In this document: piece after piece, positions 21,303-31,900 of the stretch
Position numbering within the stretch: the first letter of the stretch is position 1
Layout: every line of letters begins with the position of its first letter
Assembly: GCA_023212725.1 (NCBI GenBank)
Contig: JALBYF010000008.1
Coordinates: 265,949-329,948, forward strand
Length of the DNA stretch: 64,000 nt
Direction: 5' to 3'
Origin: Tranzscheliella williamsii
Lineage: Eukaryota > Basidiomycota > Ustilaginomycetes > Ustilaginales > Ustilaginaceae
Translations under genes and position numbers: made by a program
The notes under the pieces: generated by a model
Databases searched by the model: none
What the model was told of the DNA's origin: nothing
Seen by the model: the letters and a program-made list of their open reading frames with translations, nothing else

Positions 21303-24300
21303 TCAGCAGATGCGGGGAAAGAGCGCGCGGACGGCGTCGAGGCTGATGACGGTCTGGGCGGTGACGAGGGCGTCGTCTGTGCGGGCGGGGTCGGCGGTGG
21401 CGGGGGGTGCGGCGTGGTCGGGGTCGGGGCGGCGGACGACGACGGCGACGGTGTCGAGCTGGTGGATGAGCGCGGCGAGGGTGGCTTCGGAAGCCTTGGA
21501 GGCGGCGGGGCGGCAGGCCTGGCTCTGGAGGATGTCGAGCATGTTGCGTGCGGCGGGCCAGACGGAGGCCTGCTGGTCGAGGGCCGCCATAAGGCGCGCT
21601 AGGTTGGTGCGCGCCGCTTCCAGGTGGACGCCGTTGCGCGCATGCAGCGCGCCCGGCCCGCCCAGCAGCTGGATCTCGGCAGCATTCACCGCGGCCGCCA
21701 TAAAGCACGACGCGCTGGCCAGCGGCAGATCCATCAGCGTCCGCTCGGTGAGCCCGCGCGACATGTCGCAGATCTCGCCCACCTCCCACGCCGCCGCGCG
21801 CATCACATCGTACTCGGTCTCGGACATGGGCCACGACGACAGCATGTACCGCCGCACCACCGTCGCATAGTGCAGCATGTGCAGCTGCAGGAAGAGCATC
21901 GACTCGCCCCGCTCCAGCGCGCGCCCCAGATTGGCACGGTTCAGCCGCAGCACCGGATGCAGGCTTTCGTAGTGCCCCACCAGATCCGCGTGAATCGCCG
22001 CCATCTCCATCTCCGCCGCCCGATGCGTCGCTGCATCCTCAGCCGCACTATATCCGCGTGCAAACTCGGCGAGCCGCCCTGCATAGTGCAACTGCCGCAC
22101 ACTAGCGGCGAGAACGCTCGGCTCGCCGTTGTCCATCGCAGGCGGAAAGACAGCGTCGATATCTGCATCCTTGATCGCCACGGGTCGCAGCGTCAAAATC
22201 GACGTGATCCGGTCCAGGCAGTATACAAACCAGAAGACCTTGAACTTGTACAACTCGGCCGCCGTGTCCATCCGCGCGCGGTGTATGTCCAGCTGGACGC
22301 ACAACCGCATTGCCGAACTTACAAGCGTGGCCGCCGAAACCGCCTGGTTGGTAAGGATGTCTCGGATGGCTAGTAAGGCCAGAGCTATGATTCCCTCCAG
22401 ATCCGGCTTGTAGAAGAGCGGGCCGATCAGGGCACGAGCACGGCTCTGGTATACGCCGCTGCTATGGGCGCCTGCCGGTGGCCGTCGCCCTTTCCCTTCG
22501 AAGAGACCGGCGCCAACGGCGCAGAGCGAATTAGCCAGCAGCGCTGAAATGGTCCCGCTTTGGATCTGCGCTCCGACCAGTCGGAGATCCAGACCGGGCA
22601 CCTGCTCGAAATACTCGTCCACAAAGGCCTGAAAGAACACCTCAAGGACGGCGCGGGACGGCTTGACGTCGTCTGCTACTACGTCTGGTATCATTTCGTC
22701 CGCGACAGTCGACTGGTACGAAGGAGGATTACGCTTCTCCTCCTTGCGGTCCGTCTCCTTGAACCGAGCCGACCATTCTTTCGCCGGACGCCGGACGCTG
22801 TCTACGAGCGCAAAAGGGAGCCGATCGACGGGGATGGGGTAGTGGAGCGTGTCGTAAGAGGTTGACGTCTCTTTCAGCGCCTGTTCGTCCCGATCAGACA
22901 GTTCCATAGCGATGCTGACGTGGCGGAGATCAGCAACGTCGCAAAAGTTGGAACGCAGACCGAAGATATGCAGGCGACATCGCCACGGCGTCGTCCGTTG
23001 CGGGTCGCTCGCGGCGCTTTCCTGCAGCTCGATCACGCCGAGGAGCCCCGAAGCGAGCTCCATGAACGCCTCTCCGGCCGAACTCGATAGGCCACCGAGG
23101 GCATCCCAGTCAAAGGCTATCGCGGCTTGAAGACGCTCCTTGGGCTTCGCGTCGCTGATGAGATCCTCTAGCGACGCATCACGCTCGAGGGAGCGCTCGA
23201 CGGCGGCCCGGTAGCCGTTCATGTCAGGCCGCGCCAGGATCGCAATCTGCGCTGCCTTGTTGCGGCAGTAATTAGCTGCAGCATTGGAAGTAGAAGGGGA
23301 TGAGAGCGGCTCGCGTCTCGGAGGCGACAGAGGCTGCGAGCGCAGCTGCCAGGCACCCTCGCTGGCCTGCTCATCCGACTCGGTCCGCCTCCAAGGCATG
23401 GAAAACTCGAAGTGAGCCGGCAATCGCCCAGAGGCGCTGTACGGTCGAGTGTGACTAGGCGGTCGGGCATAAGGATCGTGCCGTTCGGCGTTGCTTGGGC
23501 TCGGCCGCATGGATCTTTCAGACGGACTGCGAGACTTGGGACGGGTGTTGGTGTCCCAGGCGCCTAGTTCGGCGTCAGAAGGTGTGCGATAGCGGTACGT
23601 CTGGCCTGTTGGGGGACTGAGCGAGGGCATGGCGTGTGTGTAGCTGGATGCACGGTTCTGTCCATCCCTCGGTCTAAAGAGCGGATGGCTCGGGGCAGAA
23701 CGAGCATCATCTGCCTCGTGCGATGCTTTTGTGATCGGCGCCGCCTTGGCTGACGGAGCTTCGGGCGAGATCTTGTCTGAAGGCGAACCGCCAAAGCTTT
23801 TCCTGGCGGGCCGCCCAGTATCACCGCCCTTGGCTCTGCGAAAGTCCATCTCTGGCCATTTACACTCGATTTCTGTAAGAGTAGAAGAGGGACGAGCAGC
23901 GGTGCAACCGTCTGTCAGCGACAAAGGCACACGGCAAGAGCGGTGAGGAGTGGAAAAGGGGCACTTACTCATGTTGGCACACGTCTTGCAAGTCGGACGG
24001 ACACCGTCACAGCGGGATTTGCGGTTGCGGCAAGCAAGGCATGCAAGCGAGACGCGCGGGCGCTTGACGGGCGCATTGGAGGGCAAGGTATCTGGTTCTG
24101 AGATGCGACGGGGGGGAGGGGGGGACGCTTCGTGGCTGCCGGTCGCTCGAGGGAGGGTAGGCGCGAAGCCGGGTGGCTGCTCGTAGCCGTACTGTCGGTG
24201 GAAGCGCGGGTGGAATTGCAACTGCGCAGGACCATGGCCGGAGGCAGAGCCCTCGCCGAGCGACCTGCCAGGCGGAGGATAGCCGGCAGCTACCATACCA

Positions 24301-24593
24301 GCAGGAAGAGAAGAGGAAGAACCATGCCGATGTAGCCCGTACAAAGCTCGGTCGCTGTGTCCCGAATATGGGTGGTGCAGCCCATGTGCTGGAGGCTCCG
24401 GCTCGTGAATGGGAGGCAGGCGCACTCGCTCGTAGTCAGCTAAGCTACTCTCTCTGGTGGGGGCCAGCGACGAAGTCGAGGAGCGTGGGTTGGGGTCATA
24501 GTGGAACCTTCTGAGCGCTGATGTGCCGTCATCTCTGGTCTGTTGGCGGCCCGGGCTCCCGTGGCTGGGAGTGTAAGGATGCCGATCCATCAT
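21303..24593 (-). CDS. Zn2Cys6 transcription factor with fungal-specific regulatory domain
   Basis: Exons 24593-23969 and 23872-21303 give 1064 residues. The 96-bp intron (donor GTAAGT, acceptor TTACAG) keeps the frame open if retained, but only its removal makes a correct binuclear zinc cluster: C-x2-C-x6-C-x6-C-x2-C-x6-C at about residues 185-214, preceded by the basic KRPRVSLA. The N-terminus is a long Ser/Pro/His-rich, probably disordered stretch. Residues about 650-950 match the fungal_trans middle homology region (V-F-F-Q-A-F-V-D-E-Y-F, R-A-R-A-L-I-G, F-W-x-x-Y-C-L-D-R, L-R-P-V-A-I). The start is the first ATG; codons further upstream are TTG. Targets are unknown. A 4.3-kb gene-free region lies upstream. 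Confidence 0.88.
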   Translation of the reverse strand: MMDRHPYTPSHGSPGRQQTRDDGTSALRRFHYDPNPRSSTSSLAPTRESSLADYERVRLPPIHEPEPPAHGLHHPYSGHSDRALYGLHRHGSSSSLPAGMVAAGYPPPGRSLGEGSASGHGPAQLQFHPRFHRQYGYEQPPGFAPTLPRATGSHEASPPPPRRISEPDTLPSNAPVKRPRVSLACLACRNRKSRCDGVRPTCKTCANMSKCPFSTPHRSCRVPLSLTDGCTAARPSSTLTEIECKWPEMDFRRAKGGDTGRPARKSFGGSPSDKISPEAPSAKAAPITKASHEADDARSAPSHPLFRPRDGQNRASSYTHAMPSLSPPTGQTYRYRTPSDAELGAWDTNTRPKSRSPSERSMRPSPSNAERHDPYARPPSHTRPYSASGRLPAHFEFSMPWRRTESDEQASEGAWQLRSQPLSPPRREPLSSPSTSNAAANYCRNKAAQIAILARPDMNGYRAAVERSLERDASLEDLISDAKPKERLQAAIAFDWDALGGLSSSAGEAFMELASGLLGVIELQESAASDPQRTTPWRCRLHIFGLRSNFCDVADLRHVSIAMELSDRDEQALKETSTSYDTLHYPIPVDRLPFALVDSVRRPAKEWSARFKETDRKEEKRNPPSYQSTVADEMIPDVVADDVKPSRAVLEVFFQAFVDEYFEQVPGLDLRLVGAQIQSGTISALLANSLCAVGAGLFEGKGRRPPAGAHSSGVYQSRARALIGPLFYKPDLEGIIALALLAIRDILTNQAVSAATLVSSAMRLCVQLDIHRARMDTAAELYKFKVFWFVYCLDRITSILTLRPVAIKDADIDAVFPPAMDNGEPSVLAASVRQLHYAGRLAEFARGYSAAEDAATHRAAEMEMAAIHADLVGHYESLHPVLRLNRANLGRALERGESMLFLQLHMLHYATVVRRYMLSSWPMSETEYDVMRAAAWEVGEICDMSRGLTERTLMDLPLASASCFMAAAVNAAEIQLLGGPGALHARNGVHLEAARTNLARLMAALDQQASVWPAARNMLDILQSQACRPAASKASEATLAALIHQLDTVAVVVRRPDPDHAAPPATADPARTDDALVTAQTVISLDAVRALFPRIC

Positions 24594-26022
24594 AGACGGT
24601 GGAAAAGGTCTGCTGCTAGCAGCAATCTGGACGGCTGTGGACGAAATTGTGGGCAAAGGGTAGGGAGAGAGGAGATAGGTCCTGACTGTCTTTCAAGTAT
24701 CGACAAAAGACGTTGTAGCGGAAAGCAAGCCTCAGTCGATGTAGATGCGCTTGCACTCAGCTTCGGCACTGTGTTACGTGGGAGAGCTGTTCAAGAGGTA
24801 CTGATCAGAGATCGTCAGAGTGAGGGAACAAGTGGCTAAACGGCAGCAGTCGATGAAGGTGTTCGCCAAGGTGGCAACATTGATGGTACGGAGTGCTGTA
24901 ACCGTGGGGGCAGTGCCGCACGCAGCTGGCGGTGACTATGCAAAGAAGCGCGGAAGTCGAGACGAAGAGAAAAGAGGTAGATGCTCCGGGCGGACTGAAA
25001 CCAGATTAGGAGATTGCGAGCTGCTGCGGGGCGCCGATATGACCCGTGGCAGACGTTGGCGTGCTAAGTAGAGTTGCAAAGCGGGCGTTAAATCGCTCAG
25101 CGGGCAAATACGTATGCGGAACACTTGGAGCGGTAGTAACACCAGGCAGGTCAGCGATGCCGAAGCAGGGGATGCTGGAGGGAGGTGGTAGACGGCGACA
25201 ACGAGGACGGATGGGGAGAAGAGGGGAAACTTGCACTCGGTGAGGTTGGTTCAAGCAGAGTAGGAGGCGGAAGTCCAGAGTTGACCGAAGGGCAACAAAG
25301 ACGAAGAAAGAAGGGGGCGCGGTGAGACGTCAATGGCGGCGAGAGCAGAGACCGAGCCTGGATGAGCAGTCTTAGTTTCTGGTTTGCACCCAGGCGGGCA
25401 GGTGGGGGCCAGCGACGGAAACAAGGCGGCACAGCACAACAGGCTGCCGGTCAGACGGTTGGATATGTGCACCAATAGCCGTAGCCGTGCCAATGGAGTC
25501 CGAGCGCAAGGGCGTGGCGGCGCACGGAAAGGCACTCGGGTAGCAAACAGCAACGAGCTGAGCGTTGGCAGGGAGCTGTCCCGGCTTTGCACAAGGAAAG
25601 GCACAAGCGAGGCTGGTATCAGATGGAAAAGGCTGAGACGCTTTGCAGCTGAGATGGCCCATGGGACATCACACTGCATCTCGTATGGCTTCTGTCGGCT
25701 GAAAGGTACTGCACAGCGCGGAAGATGCGAGGAAGGCAGAGCGAGACATGGCATAAACGACATGGAACACGCGTGACCGAGACAAGCGTATCTGCGAGGG
25801 TGAAACTAGGACGAGGTGACAGGCGCACAGGGGTTGGCTATGGAGCAGTGCAGATTACTAGCCCGCCCATTGAGCCTTCGGAAACACGACCAACTACCGG
25901 CAACGTCTTCCGAGAGGGACCGCATGAAAGGGGACATGTTGTGCCACGGATGACCCTTGCCGACGTCAGCGTGAGCGGCGCATAAGGAGCCAGACAAGCA
26001 GCAGCAGGAGCAAGGAGCAAGA

Positions 26023-26097
<75 letters not shown>

Positions 26098-28904
26098 GCA
26101 AGCAGATGCAAGAAGAGAAAGAAAGGGGAGACGGCCAAGAGGCGGAACTATCATTCACGCTAGAGCTCGGATGGATTTACTCGAAAGCGTCGCTCTGTCA
26201 CAGCTAATCCCCGAAAACCTGGATGCACCACGCGAGCAGAGAGTGACGAGCAGAAGCGTCAGGGAGGTCCGCCTACCCGAGCGCTTAGGGAGTGTGTCTC
26301 AAAGGACATTTGAATGTGGCCGCGTTGAGAAAAGAAGATGGCTGCAGAAAGGGGTATGCTCGCAGCTGTCCTTGTCCGCCCTGTCGGACCGTCACTGGCA
26401 CTGGCTCTGCGGCCGAGCTGAGGCAGCAATAGCGGTAGCAGAGAGTAAAGCAGTGGCGCTGTACCCGCGCATAGCATCGCCTTGACCGAAGCGCACGACG
26501 GTTAGAACCGAAGCGATTTCAGCAACCGGCAAGGCGATTCCGCGGCATCCAGACAGGCTTCCAATTCCACTTTCACTCGCTCGAAAATTGAATACGGATA
26601 ACACACATGACCCATAAATCTACTTACCGCCCTTTGAAGTCGCCGCGTACTCATGACTTACTTTGGACATGCGCGCGTCCTCATTTCAAGCCTTTGCGCG
26701 CTTTGCCGGTGATTCGACGATTCGGAATTGAGATTCCCACTTGCAATGCACATTCACAATGGTTTGGGAAACGGGTAAATGCGATGATCGGGCCGCGACC
26801 TAAAAGGGAGACCACTTGGCGGTGATCCGTATGTGCCAGCCTGAGTTCCGCGGAAAAGAGAGCCAAAGACGACGAGAGGGCATGCCTCCTCCCGAGCCTA
26901 GACAACAGCCGGTTGCTAAGCTGCCTGGCCGGCTAACGAACTGGCGACGGTGCCTGCACCGTCACTGCCGTTCGGGGATGGCCGGCAGGAGGACGCTACC
27001 ACTACGTACGGGAGGCACTGCGCCATCCTCTCCCGGAGCGGCAGCTCGGAAGCGTTGCAGCTGTCCACGAGGCGTGAAGCAGCCCGATGCCGCGGCTCTC
27101 TTCCGATGCAGGTGTGCGCCTCTTCCGCTGGTCCCCGTCGCGCTCGTGCTCTGGCAAGCGGGCGCGGCCGTTCCGCTATCAATAAGCCGATGAGCGCGGG
27201 TGGAGGCGGCAGCAAGGATGTCAAGCAGGGAGGCGCGAGGTACGCTCTTCGCGTGCGACGCCGGGCAGGCAAAGGGCAGGTGCGCTACGAGGCTACAGTA
27301 TGCAGAGCTCGTATGGTTGTGATTGCGCAGATGCACCCAGGTCACCACGCGGATGACACACTCGGCTCGACGTCGAGCAACTCTACCGACGCATCGTTGC
27401 ATCCGCTCTGCTCCTCCGCCTGCGTCGGCCAGCGAGCCACTGCCAGGCGGCTCCTACCGGTACCGCTCTACCGGCTCCTCTGCCAGTGCTGCGCTCCGAG
27501 CCGCCAAACCGTTCGCCTGCCACGATAGGCTAGGGCTGGGGAGGAGCGGGATGCACAGCACGGCGATCTTTGCCTGCACGCGCAAGCTGAGATCCTTGTT
27601 CCACCCGCCGCGCGGTGCCATCCAGGATCTTCCCTGTAGCCGAGTCATGCGTGTGTGCGTAGACCGAAGCGCGCTGGCTCGCTCCGAACCCCCTCTGTAG
27701 AGTCGCCGCACACGCGCCGGCAAGTCGCGCCAAGCACCTCTGCTCCTTCTCCCTGCCAGACCGAGTTCTCGACGGCTGGATGCGAGTTCGGTGCCATGGC
27801 ATGGAAGCTCCTGCTGATAGCTCTGCAGAGCAGGGTTCCGTGGCAGGACAGAGGGGTGCACAGTTCGGCTGGATCGTCGGCAAGATTGGCTCGCGTCGAG
27901 ACCTGGGCTTGTCGGCAACCGGTTGTCTGAGGTAGCGTGGGAAGAGGCTGTCGTTGTTTTCGCCGAGCTGCACAGGCGGATGCGAGGGTGGCCGGCCGTT
28001 GTGACGTGCGAGATGCTGGCGCGAGGTTGCGGTGGGCTTGGCTGTGCGGCTGTGTCGAAGCGAGAACAGAGCTGGGTCGACAGCGCATCGGCCGCATAAG
28101 CATGCGTGTCGGCGTGCGTACAGCTAGGCCTGCGTGCAGCTCACCCACCGCGCTGCGCTCTCGGCCGACGCGTTGCCGTGGAACCTGGCCGCACCTCCAA
28201 GACACATGGCACAAACAGTTGCAGCCTCTCGGCCAACCGTCTCGCCAGCCAGACTTCACCGCCCACCCATCGCTGACGTCAAAACTGCCCCCGCAACAGC
28301 TGATCCCTACCCTGATCTTTTGTACGTCCTCGCTTTGCCCCTTCCACGCCGCAAGCCACGGGCGCTCCGCGTGGTCAGACGCCCCTTCTTTCCGCTTTTA
28401 CGGTGTGCCCCCTGCCTGCGACCGAGCCAGTCAACGAGTGGCAGCGGCGGTAGCACAGCTGACGTCCGTCGGTCCCAACCGCAGCGCGACACGGCACAGC
28501 ACTGGCGCCATGCCCAGCATACTGTGGCACCTATCGCAAAGCTGGGCTCAGTGTCCAGCCGAACTACGCGAGCAAGGTAGCCGAAAGCCCGCTAGGCTCT
28601 GCGACATCCCGTCGGCAATGTAGAAGCATCCTAGCAGATTCGTAATTCCGCACGTCGCCATGTGGCTTGCATTCACCGCCCCTCGTCACTGCCAGCGTCA
28701 CGCAAGGGACACACGCTAAAGTCTCACTAATGTAGTAATCGTCGCATTCGTTTTTGCGAGCCTCTGTCAAGGCGGCTTGAGCGTGTATGCCGCGGTGAAT
28801 CTATGTACAGAACGTGGGCATGTGTTGGTGGGCCCATGTGCCCGTGTGCTGGAGCGCGAGCGCCTGTTGGTGACCGTCAAAACAGTATCGGCGCGCGCAG
28901 AGGC
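24594..28904. other. 4.3-kb region with no supported gene
   Basis: Several GC-rich ORFs of 100-230 codons occur here, but none shows domain-like sequence, and they overlap on opposite strands as chance frames do. It contains a (GGAGCA)n microsatellite at 26023-26097. It may be a long promoter or leader of the Zn2Cys6 gene, or hold non-coding transcripts. Sequence alone does not decide. Confidence 0.45.
26023..26097. repeat. Hexanucleotide microsatellite (AGCAGG)n
   Basis: About 12.5 perfect units of AGCAGG over 75 bp, preceded by degenerate units from about 25996. It lies 1.4 kb upstream of the transcription factor start. Confidence 0.95.
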
Positions 28905-31900
28905 TCAACGGTTGGCCCACTTGAGGTCTCTGGCACGGAAGCCGATCATCTCTTGGAGCGCGCCGCTGACGTCCTGCTGGGCCAAAAAGTAGGCCGCCTC
29001 GGTGCCCCGGTTCTTGTTGAGGTCGGTGGTGGTGCAGGTGACCGGCGCAAACAGATCCAGCGTGTTGACGTAGGCCAACAGCTTTTCGTCCTGGCCCAGC
29101 GCTAGAACAAAGTCAAACGTATGCGTCTGATGGTAGTGATGCGGCAGGTGCTGCGATGCCGACGTGGGATGCATCCGCATGGGCGACTGATGAGCAACCG
29201 GCGAAGAGGCGCGCGTCTGGTGGTTCGACGCCGGCATGGGCCAGTGGTTGGAAGGCTGCTTGTAGGCGCTGTCCAGCGGTGGATGATGCGGCTGATCTGC
29301 CAGGCGCTGTGAGATATTGGCCGGCTGTGAGCTCAGCGAGGGAGGTGTCGAAGCGTTGGATGGATGGTGGCCAGTGTTACCTGTAGAGAAGGAGCCAAGC
29401 ATGCTCATCTGCATGATGGTATGCTGCACGGCAGCGACCCTGCTGGCATGACGAGGTAGGATCAGACAGCTCGTCTGGCACGGCACCACGCGCAGCGTGT
29501 GCGAAAACCGTTCGTGAATCAGGTTCGACACTTCAGCAGCCTGTCGACGAGCCCATTGCGCCTCGTGCGACTTGGGATCGCTGTTCTTTTCGTTCGAGAA
29601 GCGCCAACAGACCGATGCGCCCCGCTCTTCAATGTACGAGCCGGGTGTTCGCTCGGTAAAGTAGGAGAGAATCTCGCGGACCGGCTTGAGATCAAAAGGT
29701 GCTATCAGGCTGTTCCAGTGCCCTTCGCCGGCGTGCTTGACAAAGCAGCCGTCTTCGGCCACAAAACCGACATTGTCCAGTTTCGCCGCCAGCCGATCGA
29801 GGTCGCAAGTGCTCAAGCCCGAAATGACGTAGACCACGTTCTTCGAGTCGGCCGCCAGGTCATGCAGCAGTTGGAACAGGGATTCCGGAGGCTGGAAGCC
29901 GCCGGCATCGTGTGCGCTGAGCGGATCGTACGTGACGAGCGTCTCTTCGAGATCGATGAGCAAGAGCCGCGATTGGGCAGCCCGCCATTCCGAGACGAGC
30001 TGAGCCACCTCGAGCCGCGGGACAAACATATTCTCCAGCCGCTCTTGCTCGAGATGGGCACGCTCGAGATGGCCCAGCAGTGAGGTGATCCATTGCTGAG
30101 CCGTCTGGGTGACAACAACACGGTGCAGATCCGTCCAGCGCTGCACCATTTCCGACTCTTCCATAGTAAGGGCCTTGTGGATGGCGTGCGCCACTTGCTT
30201 GGTATTCCATGGATTGATACCGATGCAGGCGCGTAGGCCAGAGTAGGTCCCGGTAAACTCGGACAAAACGAGCGGTCGATGATCGACTTCTTGGCAGACG
30301 ACAAACTCGTGCGAAGTAAGGTTCATGCCCTCTCGCAAACTTGTGGCAAGGAAGCAGTCGGCGACCGTCAGGAGCGCCAGATACTGGCTGAAGGTCATAT
30401 CTTGGACGTGCAAAAAGACAACGGGCTGGTAGGTGAGCGAGCTATACTTGTTGTTGATGCGAGAGACGACGTCGGTAACCTCGCCGATCTCCTCGTTCTC
30501 CTCGGTAGTCGCAATAGCAACCTGGATCAAGACGACCTCGCCGGCCCAGTCGGGATGCTCATCTAGGAAGGTTTCGAATGCGAGCAGCTTTTGACGTACA
30601 CCTTTGATCCAGTCAAGCTTGTCTCGACCTACGATAATGCGCTTGCCCGAGTACTTTTCTCGCAGCCGAGCGACCCATTCGCTGACCTCAGGGTCGCGCC
30701 GTTTCGCGTTCAGACTACGAACGTCAATGCCGATGGGGAACGGAGCTACGTTGACAAAGCTGCCTTCAAGCTGAACGCCTTTGGGTGTCGCCTCCAACTG
30801 TAGGATGCGGCTCACAGTCTGGCGGAAATGTCGGCAGAAGTTGTGTGTCTGAAAGCCGATCAGATCTGCGCCAAGCATGCCCTTGAGCAATGTCTCGCGC
30901 ATGCTAAGGCAACGGAAGAGCTCCGATGACGGGAAGGCGATATGCACGAACAGACCGATGGTGGCGTGGGGAAGGCGCTCCCTAACCATCTGAGGCACCA
31001 AAAGCAGATGGTAATCGTTGACCCATACAATGTCACCTTCCTCATAGACGTCTTCGATAGCGTCGGCGAAGCGGCGGTTGACTTCCCAGTAAGCGCGGAA
31101 CGCCTCGTGCTCATTTTCGAGACCCTTCGAAGTGGGAAGCGTGTAATGGAAAGTAGGCCAAAGGATCTGCTTGCAGAAACGGTTGTAGCTCAGGTCAAAG
31201 TCTTCGTCCTCGAGCCAGACTGGCATCGAGGAACGTTCGCTTCGATATCTCTGCTCCAGCTCGTGCTTCTCGCTCGGCCCGAGCCAGCCTTCGGTTTCAA
31301 TGCCGGGCGTGCCCACATACAACTTGCCAGCGCGTAGCTTCTCCCTTTCGATGCTCTTGACAGCATTAATCAGCCCTCCGTTTGCGGCTGGGTTGGCAAC
31401 AAAATCGAACGGGGGTAGAGAGGTGCCCGCCTGCCCGTCGGCAACAGTGTCTAGTGAAGCCGTCGAAGTCCTCCGACCCAGCTGTGTGCGGCTGCTAGAT
31501 GAGGCGCGGCGGCCAGTTCGGCCCTTGCCCACCGATCTTGAGCTTCGATTGCGGCCGAAGACCGAGGATGGAGCGGCAGGCGGTCCTTGATTGTGCTGAC
31601 GTCCCTTGCTAGATGCTGCAGGCGACGCGGTGGCCGACGGCTCCTTTGGAGCCTGACCATGGCCGTGCAACTCTCGTGACGAAGGGCGCTCCACCAGTTT
31701 GGGGGTTGGCGGCGGGTGTGTCGGCTGGGCGCCTCTCCCATGGTCGTTGATGGATCCGCTGGCGAGAGCGCTGCCTGTTTTGTCGGACCTGGCAGGTGTT
31801 CCTGGAGTCGCTGGAACCGAAGCGTTGAGCGATGACTGCTTCAACGCTGAGAGACTCTTCAGTGTCGGCAGTTGACCGGGGCCTACGGATGCCGAGCCAC

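Noticed and set aside
20965..21834. Minus-strand ORF of 289 codons across ARPC5 and the Zn2Cys6 gene
   Set aside because: Same strand as the regulator but another frame; its Arg/His/Pro-rich composition reflects codon-position shift, not a gene.
26023..26097. Possible CRISPR-like or spacer array
   Set aside because: Uninterrupted hexamer repeats without spacers; this is a simple microsatellite in a eukaryote.
26816..28623. Several ORFs of 120-230 codons on both strands
   Set aside because: Mutually overlapping, GC-driven, Arg/Ala/Ser/Pro-rich frames with no hydrophobic core pattern or motif.
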